From: CAYQNU01 sp964419055
GTDB lineage: Bacteria > Bacteroidota > Bacteroidia > Flavobacteriales_D > Parvicellaceae
Direction: 5' to 3'
NCBI GenBank assembly: GCA_964419055.1
Contig: CAYQNU010000010.1
Span: 94,826-158,825, forward strand
DNA: 64,000 bases
Both the position numbers and the translations under genes were made by a program. Each line of letters begins with the position of its first letter. Position 1 is the first letter of the stretch. The notes below the pieces were generated by a model that saw only the letters and a program-made list of their open reading frames with translations, had not been told where the DNA came from and did no database searches. Positions 19,544-28,013 of this stretch are shown piece after piece.

Positions 19544-19912
19544 ATGAAGATAGGTCAAAACATTAGAAAAATAAGAGAGCTCAATGATTTAAATCAAGAA
19601 GCTGTAGCTAATATATTAGGAATGAGTGCGATAGCTTATGGAAGAATAGAAAGGAATGAAACTGATATTTCGCTCAAAAGAATTAACCAGATTGCAGAGG
19701 CTTTAAATACAGATGTTGAAACATTGCTTAACTTTGACAGCAAAAAACATATAATACATATGGAAAATAACCAAGGTTCTATTTACACTTCTGTTAATTA
19801 TGGTACCGTTAATGCTGTAAACGAAAGTTTGCTACAAACAATAGCAAAACTAAATGATAATATTGTTCAGTTGAATAATGTTGTTTTACAATATACTAAA
19901 AAAAATGTTTAA
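19544..19912 (+). CDS. XRE-family helix-turn-helix regulator
   Basis: 122 residues from the ATG at 19544. The frame is open 28 codons further up to a TTG, but those codons cover the promoter and read as non-protein. Residues 1-62 are a Cro/C1-type HTH: MKIGQNIRKIRELNDLNQEA, then VANILGMSAIAYGRIERNET and SLKRINQIAEALN. The C-terminal 50 residues (LLQTIAKLNDNIVQLNNVVL) look like an amphipathic oligomerisation helix. The stop codon overlaps the start of the next gene by 8 nt, so the regulator and the secreted PKD protein are translationally coupled, an unusual pairing. Confidence 0.88.
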   Translation: MKIGQNIRKIRELNDLNQEAVANILGMSAIAYGRIERNETDISLKRINQIAEALNTDVETLLNFDSKKHIIHMENNQGSIYTSVNYGTVNAVNESLLQTIAKLNDNIVQLNNVVLQYTKKNV

Positions 19913-21809
19913 ACGATTCTTTTTTATTACTATATTAGTTTTTTTAAATCTTAAAATCTGTTTTCCTCAAAACATTGTTTATCAAGATATTTTTAGGGGT
20001 GGAGTAACAGGGGATGCTTATAATGCAGGGTTTTCTTTTCAAACAGGGCAAGTTGACATTTATATTGAACCAGGAAGCACTATACGAAAAGCTTTACTTT
20101 TCGTAAATGCTTATTATAACCCCTTAACTGATAGAACGCTGTATTTCAATGGTATACCTCTATCAATTAATCAGACTTTTGCAGTAAATGACCCCTATTT
20201 CAATATTGGACTTGGTGGTGGTCCTCAGGAAATTAGAACAATGATCATTGATGTTTCAGATTTAGTAAATCCACTTCAAACTTCTTACTTAATTACTCCA
20301 CCTAGTGCAATTTTCCCAATTACAACTGAAGGAGCATATATTGAATATTATCTTATGGTTACTTACAACAATTCATTAATGGATGAAATTTGTACAATTG
20401 CAGCAGTTAATAATATTCAACCAAACGCTGTAATGAATTATTCTATACAAAACATCAATACAATGAGAATAAACAATAATGTTTCTCTAATTTTACATAC
20501 TAGTCATTTTTGTGATACTATACAAGACGGAAGTTACGTATTAATTGAAAATGATACACTTGGATTAATAGGCGGAGATGATGATCATAGTTTAGTTTCT
20601 TGTACAGGAGTAGTCGGTTCATTTTATTATCAAAATAGCTCTTTATTTGGATTAGGAAATGATGTAGCCAACAATGTCATGTCAGGTAATGATGCAATTG
20701 CAAATATTGAATCATATTTAAGTTCTAATAATTTAGTTGAAATTCAACTAAATTATCAATCAAATTTCAGGCCTCAAACTAATCCAGTACACCAACTTTT
20801 CCTCACCTACACCACTCCCTGCGATACCTTTAGCACTACGCTTACCGACAATATAAACGTATGCAAAGGAGCGCAAGCCCAACTCAATGCCACAGGTGGG
20901 GCTTCGACACCGCTCAGCCACCCCGCTTATGAGTGGCTGCCACAAGTGGGGCTAAGTTGTTATAATTGTCCCAATCCTATTGTTACCGCAGATACTATCA
21001 ACTACTATACGTGTAGAATATGGAACACTGATAGTTGTAGCAAAGTACTTCCCGTAAAGATAAACATATTGCCGCTGCCCATTATGCCCACTATAGCCGT
21101 AAATCCCACGCTGTGTAGTGGCAACACGGGTCATATTCACATAACTAATCAACCTGCTGCTTATAGCTATATATTAGATGGTGGCACACCTCAAACTACT
21201 TTGCACTTTTATAATCAAACTGCGGGCAATCACACCTTGCAAATAGCCACAAATAATGGGTGCAGTATAGATACGCTGCTCACAGTAACAGAAGTAAACA
21301 ATGTAGTAGCGCAGTTTACGGCTTCACCCACCAGTGGTGATGTGCCGCTTGCGGTTAATTTTACCAATCAAAGTGCAAATGCTACTAATTATAATTGGTA
21401 TATAGAAAATGATACGCTCAACACTATTCAAGCTAATCATACCTTTGATACTTCGGGAGTTTTTACCGTTACGTTGGTAGCGTATAATAATTTTCCTCAG
21501 TGTAGCGATACGGCTCAAGTTACCATTGTAGCAGAATATCCGTTTACCATCATAGCCCCAAGCCTATATGCAAGTGATGAAAATTACACACCCTATCAAA
21601 TATACACTTCGGGAGTTACCGAATTGCATTACGAACTCTTTACCGACCAAGGTAAGTTGGTATATAATAAGGTTCTGTTCCCCAATGCTGGTGCTGTTTC
21701 GTTGTGGAATAGTAATCAACTAGCAAAAGGTATTTATCTCTATCGCATTTGGGCAGTGGATAATGATGGAATGGAGAAAATGATTACTGGGAAGGTCGTT
21801 GTGATATAA
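19905..21809 (+). CDS. secreted PKD-domain protein with degenerate T9SS-like C-terminus; mosaic base composition
   Basis: 634 residues from the ATG at 19905, overlapping the XRE gene. A signal peptide (MFKRFFFITILVFLNLKICF, cut near PQ) is followed by a beta-rich ~280-residue domain (VDIYIEPGSTIRKALLFVNA; IIDVSDLVNP). A Cys-rich Ig-like domain comes next (CKGAQAQLNATGG; WLPQVGLSCYNCPNP), then a PKD domain (FTASPTSGDVPLAVNFTNQS...GVFTVTLVAYN), and a C-terminal strand domain (FTDQGKLVYNK; GIYLYRIWAVDNDG; ITGKVVVI) like a T9SS sorting domain. By hand count, 20341-20460 is 25% GC but 20821-20940 is 55% GC; the switch is near 20790. I infer domain-level recombination. Function unknown. Confidence 0.8.
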   Translation: MFKRFFFITILVFLNLKICFPQNIVYQDIFRGGVTGDAYNAGFSFQTGQVDIYIEPGSTIRKALLFVNAYYNPLTDRTLYFNGIPLSINQTFAVNDPYFNIGLGGGPQEIRTMIIDVSDLVNPLQTSYLITPPSAIFPITTEGAYIEYYLMVTYNNSLMDEICTIAAVNNIQPNAVMNYSIQNINTMRINNNVSLILHTSHFCDTIQDGSYVLIENDTLGLIGGDDDHSLVSCTGVVGSFYYQNSSLFGLGNDVANNVMSGNDAIANIESYLSSNNLVEIQLNYQSNFRPQTNPVHQLFLTYTTPCDTFSTTLTDNINVCKGAQAQLNATGGASTPLSHPAYEWLPQVGLSCYNCPNPIVTADTINYYTCRIWNTDSCSKVLPVKINILPLPIMPTIAVNPTLCSGNTGHIHITNQPAAYSYILDGGTPQTTLHFYNQTAGNHTLQIATNNGCSIDTLLTVTEVNNVVAQFTASPTSGDVPLAVNFTNQSANATNYNWYIENDTLNTIQANHTFDTSGVFTVTLVAYNNFPQCSDTAQVTIVAEYPFTIIAPSLYASDENYTPYQIYTSGVTELHYELFTDQGKLVYNKVLFPNAGAVSLWNSNQLAKGIYLYRIWAVDNDGMEKMITGKVVVI

Positions 21810-22303
21810 GTCTAGTTTTTTGTTTTTCTTTATTTTCACTTTTTTCTTGACAAAAAAGTAACTAAAAAGTCAAGACCAAATAATGCTCCTTGCGCTCTGT
21901 GAATTTTTTACGATGACGCCTCTATCGGCTTACATCTAAAAATCCCATTCACGCCTGCGCACGCTCGCCAATTTGGTCGGGCCTGCGCGCAGGGATTTCT
22001 TTTACACATTGAAACTTGTAATCTCTTTAAAATTCTTTTTTTGCGAAAATAACTTTATGGAGGTAAAGAATCTCAACTAGAAAATGTTGTCAAGCGAGAT
22101 GTGCTTCTGCAGAATTTGGACTGTGTATGATTATAGATTAGAGAAAGTGAAAACGGGGAAGGTGATGGTGTTTTAGGCAAGGACCTGCTAAATTCTAGAC
22201 AAAACACTTAATAATCTAAACATTGAAATTTTTGACTTACGTCTTAAAATCTTTTATCTTATATTCTTTTAAACTTTGAACTCTGTACTTGGTAGTTTCC
22301 TAT
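21810..22303. other. 494-nt gene-free stretch with a structured GC-rich repeat
   Basis: No ORF of note. 21835-22010 holds the repeat-like element listed separately. The remainder (22011-22303) is AT-rich with the CTTTGAACTCTGTACTT string near 22273-22290, similar to the sufB-sufC spacer. No terminator or promoter is clear. Confidence 0.7.
21835..22010. repeat. Bacteroidota-style intergenic repeat with nested inverted repeats
   Basis: It starts with CTTGAC (21846-21851) and GTCAAG (21869-21874) as inverted arms around the AAAAAAGTAACTAAAAA core. A GC-rich portion follows (21910-21995), where AAATCCC and GGGATTT bracket CCTGCGC / GCGCAGG segments. The GC content is far above the flanks. I recall similar CTTGACaaaaaGTAACaaaaaGTCAAG strings in many Bacteroidota genomes, but this is memory, not a search. 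Confidence 0.55.
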
Positions 22304-23431
22304 CTAAGTAACCTTCTTAATCTGTGCAAAAACTTTTAGGGTAACATCAAGAAAAATTAATTTATTGTTACCGTTTCTGTCCAAATGATAAAAAGCTTCT
22401 TCTATACACTCGTGTAAGGGAACAATGTTTTGTGCATTTATAAATGGCGCAAACTTAGCGAGAAAGGCCTTTTGTTCTTTTGTTGACATGATTAAATCTC
22501 CTTTAGAATAATGGCCTATGATGCATTGTCTGAACATTTGAAGGCAATACAATAAGAAGTTTTTTTGCTCTTCACGAGATAATTCCTTACATATTTTATC
22601 TACCCAATTTACGGCCTCCACAGCATCTCTTTTATAACATAAACGCATCCATTCAATAAAGGTATTGATCATTACCCCACCACCTTCATTATTTCTATAC
22701 AACTGAAGGGCATAGGTTAAATCACGTTCAGATAATAAAGCTAATTCATGCGCTACATCCTGTTCAATTGAATACGTTTGTACAAGATAATTACATATAT
22801 CATCAATGCTCAACATGGACAATTTCACTACTTGCATCCTTGATTGAATAGTGGTCAATAACTGTTCTTGACTGTGTGTTACAAACAAAAACAATGTTTT
22901 TACGGGAGGCTCTTCAAGCAGTTTCAATAGTTTATTGGCTGTTTGCACATTCATTAATTCGGGCATCCACAAAATCAGAATTTTATACCCTCCTTCAAAT
23001 GATTTTAAACCAATTTTATGGGTTATATTGATGGCTTCTTCCACATTAATGATGGGCTTTTTAGTACCAGCATCCATAGCTTCATTCCAAATATCAATAT
23101 CAAAATAAGGTTCTTTTAATATTTGGACACGCCAATCGGGTAAAAAACGATCACTATTTACTTTGGGTTCACTTAAAATAAATGGAAACGAAAAATGCAA
23201 ATCGGGATGAGAGAGATGTTTTATTTTCAAACAAGATGGGCACACTCCGCAAGCATCTTCATCGCCTCTATTTTCACATAATATATATTGAGCATAGGCA
23301 ATAGCCAATGGTATACCCCCATCTCCCCTTCCACATACAAATAACTGCGCGTGACTAATCCTTCCCTTTTTTACATTAGTAATTAAGGATTTTTTAACCT
23401 CATCTTGACCGATTACTTCTTTGAACAACAC
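22304..23431 (-). CDS. holB: DNA polymerase III delta' subunit (HolB-like)
   Basis: 375 residues; GTG start at 23431 (an in-frame stop lies two codons upstream). The clamp-loader fold is visible: MLFKEVIGQDEVKKSLI at the start, HAQLFVCGRG where the P-loop would be, then the zinc-binding cysteines CGVCPSC with an upstream ILCENRGDEDAC. The delta' box follows (MNVQTANKLLKLLEEPP, then THSQEQLLTTIQSRMQ). The P-loop GRGDGGIPLA lacks the GKT/GKS of active ATPases, as expected for delta'. It loads the sliding clamp at the replication fork. It ends upstream of a long spacer and is followed on the same strand (5' side) by the photolyase gene. Confidence 0.92.
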   Translation of the reverse strand: MLFKEVIGQDEVKKSLITNVKKGRISHAQLFVCGRGDGGIPLAIAYAQYILCENRGDEDACGVCPSCLKIKHLSHPDLHFSFPFILSEPKVNSDRFLPDWRVQILKEPYFDIDIWNEAMDAGTKKPIINVEEAINITHKIGLKSFEGGYKILILWMPELMNVQTANKLLKLLEEPPVKTLFLFVTHSQEQLLTTIQSRMQVVKLSMLSIDDICNYLVQTYSIEQDVAHELALLSERDLTYALQLYRNNEGGGVMINTFIEWMRLCYKRDAVEAVNWVDKICKELSREEQKNFLLYCLQMFRQCIIGHYSKGDLIMSTKEQKAFLAKFAPFINAQNIVPLHECIEEAFYHLDRNGNNKLIFLDVTLKVFAQIKKVT

Positions 23432-23465
23432 GCTTCAAAAGTAGGTAAAATAGTCTAACTTTAAA

Positions 23466-24770
23466 TCAAACAGCCAATCTATTTAGCGCTTTTTTATAAA
23501 CATCTAGCACTCTATTACGAGCAAAAACATGATCTACAATTGGTTTTGGATAGGTCAATTCTTGGTATTCAGGAACCCATTTTTTAATATAAATATGATT
23601 GGGATCAAACTTTTTCGTTTGCTCATAAGGATTAAACACTCTAAAATAAGGCGCTGCATCGCAACCACTTCCAGCAGCCCATTGCCATCCTCCTATATTA
23701 CTGGCCAAATCAAAGTCTAATAATTTTTCAGCAAAATAACGTTCGCCCCAACGCCAATCAATCAAAAGATGTTTGGTAAGAAAACTAGCCACAATCATAC
23801 GAACTCTGTTGTGCATAAAACCTGTAGCATTTAATTCACGCATCCCCGCATCAACAATTGGATACCCCGTATTTCCTGAGCACCACGCTTTAAATTCTTC
23901 TTCATTATTGCGCCATTCAATAAAATCGTATTGCGGTTTGAATGCGCCATCAACGGAATGAGGGAAATGCCACAAAATCATTTGATAGAAGTCCCTCCAA
24001 ATTAATTCATTGAGCCATTTTTCATTAATGGCAGCACCTTGATTTGCCAAAGAACGAATGCTTAAGGTACCGAATCTCAAATGTAAACTGAGTCGAGAAG
24101 TTCCTAGAATGGAGGGAATATCTCGTTGTTCAGCATATTTTTTCACAACAGCTTTGTTTAACTCAGATGACGGAAAATCAATGGATGTATTTTCGAATCC
24201 CATTTCTTTTAATGTTGGAATCGGATAAAGTATCTTACTTTTATGAAAATGGTTTTTATAGCTTAGCGTTGGATAAGGTTTTAAATAAAAGTCATTGAGT
24301 TTAGCCTTCCATTTTCGGCTATAGGGTGTAAATACGGTGTAGGGTTTTCCGTCATCTTTTGTCACTTCGTTTTTTTCAAAAATAACGTGATCTTTTTTAC
24401 CGATAAATGGAATGTTTTTCGATTCTAACAATTCGAAGATGATCTTATCTCGTTGCAAAGCATAAGGCTCATAATCTCTATTGGCATATACCTTTGTAAT
24501 GGTGTGTTTTTCTATTAATTGAGCATAAATCTCTATTGGATTGCCATAAAAAACCCATAGAGAAGAACCTAACTCCGATAATTCTTGATTTAATCTATCT
24601 ATTTCTTGATGAATAAATTGAACACGTGCATCCTTTTTTTCTTCAAGTTTATCCAGTATATTTTTATCAAAAATAAAGATGGGTTGAACTTCCTCATTAT
24701 CTTTCAGGGCTGTGTATAGGGCTGCATTATCAGCCAAACGTAAATCTCTTCTAAACCAATGTAATACCAT
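23466..24770 (-). CDS. phrB: deoxyribodipyrimidine photolyase (cryptochrome/photolyase family)
   Basis: 434 residues, typical of class I CPD photolyases. N-terminal MVLHWFRRDLRLADN is the Rossmann-like antenna domain start. The FAD-binding half shows TSRLSLHLRFGTLSIRSL, NELIWRDFYQMILWHFP, then GNTGYPIVDAGMRELNATGF, MHNRVRMIVASFL and DWRWGERYFAEKLLDFDLASN, with IGGWQWAAGSGCDAAPYFR covering FAD and lesion contacts. It repairs UV-made pyrimidine dimers using blue light. The gene sits 65 nt downstream of the carotenoid operon in the same direction; a GTTAAAC word (24799-24805) lies in this gap. Confidence 0.95.
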   Translation of the reverse strand: MVLHWFRRDLRLADNAALYTALKDNEEVQPIFIFDKNILDKLEEKKDARVQFIHQEIDRLNQELSELGSSLWVFYGNPIEIYAQLIEKHTITKVYANRDYEPYALQRDKIIFELLESKNIPFIGKKDHVIFEKNEVTKDDGKPYTVFTPYSRKWKAKLNDFYLKPYPTLSYKNHFHKSKILYPIPTLKEMGFENTSIDFPSSELNKAVVKKYAEQRDIPSILGTSRLSLHLRFGTLSIRSLANQGAAINEKWLNELIWRDFYQMILWHFPHSVDGAFKPQYDFIEWRNNEEEFKAWCSGNTGYPIVDAGMRELNATGFMHNRVRMIVASFLTKHLLIDWRWGERYFAEKLLDFDLASNIGGWQWAAGSGCDAAPYFRVFNPYEQTKKFDPNHIYIKKWVPEYQELTYPKPIVDHVFARNRVLDVYKKALNRLAV

Positions 24771-24835
24771 AATGTGTTTTACTTTAATAAAAAATAGTGT
24801 TAAACTAAATTAAGATAGAAGGCTTTTCAATCTAT

Positions 24836-25513
24836 TTAATACTTAGTCTTGAATAAATTATAGAAAAAAATAGTCATCGAAAACATTAACAAGTTATATA
24901 TACTGTCTTCAATAGGAATGGTTAAAATACGAAGATTTAGAATGTGATTACTATTATACCAAACCACTTCATCTTCGATACCTGTACCGGTTAATACCCC
25001 GTTGACAATAAAAAATGGTATAAGTACAATCAAATAAGCCAACATAAAACGACCTAAATACGGTACCTTTTTGAAAATCAACCACAGCATTCCTAATCCT
25101 GCACTAATAAATGTAATGGAAGTATACAAACGGTCCATATAAACAAAACCTATAATGATTACAAAAACACTTAGTAATGCAAAAAAATAGGGTGCTATCT
25201 TTTCAAGGTAATCCTTAAAATATGCAATAATACACTCGTAGACAAATACGCTAGCATACGGTACTACAAAGAAAAAAAGACATTCTTCAATGGGTAAAGA
25301 GAAAAAGTAGACCCCGGTAAGATAAGTCGGATTAAACCCCCAAACACCTTGATTTGTGAATAGAATGTCCCAAATGATAAAAATAGTGGCCATTATTAAT
25401 ACAGCCGGAAAAAGATATTTCCACTTTTTAAAAAAAGCTACTTTTTTATCAAAACTTAATAAAAGCGGACCGGCAAATGTACCTAAATCTAGCAAAAGAT
25501 ATAAATAACTCAT
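24836..25513 (-). CDS. lycopene cyclase, heterodimer-type domains fused (CrtYcd/CarR-like)
   Basis: 225 residues, all-membrane: about six to seven hydrophobic helices. The family motif appears twice, as PIEECLFFFVVPYASVFVYE (~75-95) and PIEDSIYNLLMFSM (~200-213), matching the tandem layout of fused CrtYc-CrtYd cyclases (lycopene cyclase domain). It closes beta-ionone rings on lycopene. It is the last gene of the carotenoid operon. Its ATG overlaps the stop of crtZ (ATGA), which supports co-translation. Whether one or both ends of lycopene are cyclised cannot be read from sequence. Confidence 0.9.
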   Translation of the reverse strand: MSYLYLLLDLGTFAGPLLLSFDKKVAFFKKWKYLFPAVLIMATIFIIWDILFTNQGVWGFNPTYLTGVYFFSLPIEECLFFFVVPYASVFVYECIIAYFKDYLEKIAPYFFALLSVFVIIIGFVYMDRLYTSITFISAGLGMLWLIFKKVPYLGRFMLAYLIVLIPFFIVNGVLTGTGIEDEVVWYNSNHILNLRILTIPIEDSIYNLLMFSMTIFFYNLFKTKY

Positions 25514-26007
25514 GCTGCACTGGTGTGTTTAGGAACTTTTTTATTTGACAAAACTTGTCGAGCTTCCTTAAAATATTTTGAAGGTACAATCAGCATACCG
25601 AAACATTCACCATCCTCTTTACCTAAATGCTTGTGATGTATCTTGTGGGCTCTTCGTAATGCCATAAAATAAACACTGTTGGTATTTCTAAAAAACTTAA
25701 ACCGCTGATGAATAAAAATTTCATGTACCATAAAGTAACAAAAACCATACACCGCTATTCCTGCACCCACAGTAACCGAAATATAATTGCCATACATAAC
25801 ACCTAACATTATGCACAACCAACTAGGCACTGCAAAAATTAAGAAAAATAAATCATTTTTTTCAAAGAAACCAGGTTCTACTTGATGATGGTCTTTGTGA
25901 AAATACCACATTATACCATGCATCAAAAATTTATGTGTTGCCCAAGCCATAAACTCCATAAAAAAGAAGGTGGCGATAAAAACGATTGAATATAAAAGAA
26001 TTATCAT
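25510..26007 (-). CDS. crtZ: beta-carotene hydroxylase
   Basis: 165 residues with the four His clusters of the di-iron fatty-acid-hydroxylase-like CrtZ family: HKFLMH (~25), HKDHH (~40), HEIFIHQRF (~100) and HKIHHKH (~120), between four hydrophobic helices. It hydroxylates C3 of beta-ionone rings. Its start overlaps the end of cruF and its stop overlaps the cyclase start by 4 nt each, showing tight coupling in the operon. Confidence 0.93.
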   Translation of the reverse strand: MIILLYSIVFIATFFFMEFMAWATHKFLMHGIMWYFHKDHHQVEPGFFEKNDLFFLIFAVPSWLCIMLGVMYGNYISVTVGAGIAVYGFCYFMVHEIFIHQRFKFFRNTNSVYFMALRRAHKIHHKHLGKEDGECFGMLIVPSKYFKEARQVLSNKKVPKHTSAA

Positions 26008-26660
26008 AATAATAAAATATTTAAAAGTATAAAAAACAAAAACTGAATGCCCAGCGCTACTGATGCTACATTATTTAATTGGGTTTGAATAATGGTTTTA
26101 ATCATCATAAAATTTAGACCGAAAGCAAGAAACCACCATGCAATGTAGTTTTGAGTGGGGATGGCAACGTCAGCCCAACTCCACATATCCAATTGGATAG
26201 CTACTGGTTCAATCAAATAATCCAATGATACCATTATTGCTGCCGAAATAATTGACAGAAAAAGAACATTTTTTGTACTGAATAAAGTAAGTACCAAATT
26301 GGAAGTTCCATAAACAAGTATCAACCAGTTAACACCTATCATAAAAGGTGTATTTAAAATGCCCCAGCCTAGTGTTTGTCCATAAGTATATTCTCCAAAC
26401 AGCATTCCCGTATTCACGCCTATCATTTCTATAATAAAACCAAGAATGGCAACAGATAAAAAGATAACCACCGCTTTTGAATTCCAATTGGAATGATTTG
26501 CCAACACAATACCAATTGTAATCAATAAGTTGAGCGGGGTAAGTAAAATAAATTGGGCAGGATTATCTCCGAATGCTATGCCCCAAACCCCTACTCCATA
26601 AAAGATGAGGAGTGAAAAAATTGAAATTATAAACCTGTGTTTTGAAATTAGAGCAATCAT
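26004..26660 (-). CDS. cruF: carotenoid 1',2'-hydratase CruF-like
   Basis: 218 residues from the ATG at 26660 (a TTG two codons upstream is possible). It is an all-helical membrane protein of the CruF/DUF422 carotenoid biosynthesis family. Signature parts are NTGMLFGEYTYGQTLG, LNTPFMIGVNWLILVYG, SLDYLIEPVAIQLDMWSW and NYIAWWFLAFG. Members add water to the psi end of gamma-carotene-type or acyclic carotenoids. With the cyclase and CrtZ beside it, the likely product is a monocyclic 1'-hydroxy carotenoid. Confidence 0.85.
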   Translation of the reverse strand: MIALISKHRFIISIFSLLIFYGVGVWGIAFGDNPAQFILLTPLNLLITIGIVLANHSNWNSKAVVIFLSVAILGFIIEMIGVNTGMLFGEYTYGQTLGWGILNTPFMIGVNWLILVYGTSNLVLTLFSTKNVLFLSIISAAIMVSLDYLIEPVAIQLDMWSWADVAIPTQNYIAWWFLAFGLNFMMIKTIIQTQLNNVASVALGIQFLFFILLNILLL

Positions 26661-26682
26661 TTGCAATGTTCAATCAATTAAA

Positions 26683-27144
26683 TCATTTATTAAAAAGCGT
26701 TTCAACTTTTTGAAATCTAAAGTCAAAGATAGTCTTTAATTGGTTTTTAATAAAAAGTTGATTGGCAATTGAGCCTAAAAAGCCAAAAGGTGGTATATAA
26801 CTAATAATATCAGTCATTTCAACCCCGCCTTCAACTTCTTTGAAATGATGCTCATGATGCCACATCAGATAGGGTCCTTTGCGTTGTTCATCAACAAAAA
26901 AAAGATGATCCTTAACGTGAGTAATTTCAGTCACCCAAGTCATTGGTATACCTAACACTGGTTTAACTTTATAGGCTATAATCTGACCCTCATACATCTT
27001 TTTTGCCACCTCTTCTGTTATGATATCAAAACCCATATTGGGTGGTGTTATCACTTTTAGATTGGCAGGTGACGAAAAAAAATCCCAAGCCTCATCTAAA
27101 GATGTTTTAACAATTTGTTTGGTTTTTAAAGTATAGACACCCAT
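26683..27144 (-). CDS. SRPBCC (START-like) family protein of the carotenoid operon
   Basis: 153 residues. The opening MGVYTLKTKQIVKTSLDEAW, then FFSSPANLKVITPPNMGFDI, is the polyketide cyclase/dehydrase-type SRPBCC start; the fold's central strands (WVTEITHVKDHLFFVDEQRKGPY; WHHEHHFKEVEGGVEMTDII) and the long C-terminal helix are present. Proteins like this often sit in Bacteroidota carotenoid clusters, where a lipid or carotenoid carrier role is possible but unproven. It lies 23 nt after crtB and 22 nt before cruF. Confidence 0.85.
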   Translation of the reverse strand: MGVYTLKTKQIVKTSLDEAWDFFSSPANLKVITPPNMGFDIITEEVAKKMYEGQIIAYKVKPVLGIPMTWVTEITHVKDHLFFVDEQRKGPYLMWHHEHHFKEVEGGVEMTDIISYIPPFGFLGSIANQLFIKNQLKTIFDFRFQKVETLFNK

Positions 27145-27167
27145 AATGAAGTAATGTATTTTTGAAA

Positions 27168-28004
27168 TTAAATTAAGTTGAAACTGTGGCGTACATAACT
27201 GCTAACAAAAAGGCCGTATTTTTTTGCATTAGGAATTCTAATACGTTCATTCATAATTTTTGTAGCATCCGTCAACTGGATTTTTTTCAATAATCTAGAG
27301 TAATAAACATAGGCGATGTAGACTCCAAATCGAGCACCTTTTGGCAGTTTTTTTATGCCAATGTAACCTTGATGAAAATCAGCAGCAATATCAGCTTCTA
27401 ATTTAGCTTTTAAGGTTTCATCAAACTGCTCAAAATCAACTCCTGGAAAATAAGTTCTACCCAAATCATTATAATCTGCTTTTAAATCTCTTAAAAAATT
27501 TATTTTTTGGAATGCAGAGCCTAATTTCATGGCATAAGGCTTCAATTCTTCATATAACTTTTCATCGTTTTCAACAAAAACTTTAAGACACATTAATCCC
27601 ACAACCTCAGCAGAACCTAAAATGTATTGTTCAAATTTCGATTGATCGTATTCAACATCTTCTAGATCCATTGCCATACTATCCATAAAAGTATCTATCA
27701 ATTCCATTGGAATATTATACGTATTTACAGCCCATTGAAAACTATTTAATATGGGGTTAGTACTGATTTTTTGACTAATAGCTTTATACGTATCTTGTCT
27801 AAATTCATTTAATAAAGTAGCTTTATCGAATCCGTGAAATGAATCCACAATTTCGTCTGCAACTCTTACAAAACCATATATAGCATAAATGGGATCGTGG
27901 AATTGTTTACTTAAAAATTTTATACCCATTGAAAAAGAGGTGCTGTACTTTTTAGTAAACATCACACTTGTTTTCATTGACGATTCATCATATAAATGCT
28001 TCAT
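27168..28004 (-). CDS. crtB: phytoene synthase
   Basis: 278 residues. Both Asp-rich motifs for Mg-diphosphate binding are seen: VRVADEIVDSF (~45-55) and FLRDLKADYNDLGRTYFP (~165-182). It condenses two geranylgeranyl diphosphates to phytoene, the first committed step. No crtE-type GGPP synthase is in the window, so GGPP must come from elsewhere. It starts 9 nt after crtI. Confidence 0.95.
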   Translation of the reverse strand: MKHLYDESSMKTSVMFTKKYSTSFSMGIKFLSKQFHDPIYAIYGFVRVADEIVDSFHGFDKATLLNEFRQDTYKAISQKISTNPILNSFQWAVNTYNIPMELIDTFMDSMAMDLEDVEYDQSKFEQYILGSAEVVGLMCLKVFVENDEKLYEELKPYAMKLGSAFQKINFLRDLKADYNDLGRTYFPGVDFEQFDETLKAKLEADIAADFHQGYIGIKKLPKGARFGVYIAYVYYSRLLKKIQLTDATKIMNERIRIPNAKKYGLFVSSYVRHSFNLI

Positions 28005-28013
28005 ATTCTTTTT

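Noticed and set aside
22304..23431. HolB as a clamp-loader ATPase (DnaX-like)
   Set aside because: The P-loop position reads GRGDGGIPL without the Lys-Thr/Ser, and the length suits delta' rather than tau/gamma.
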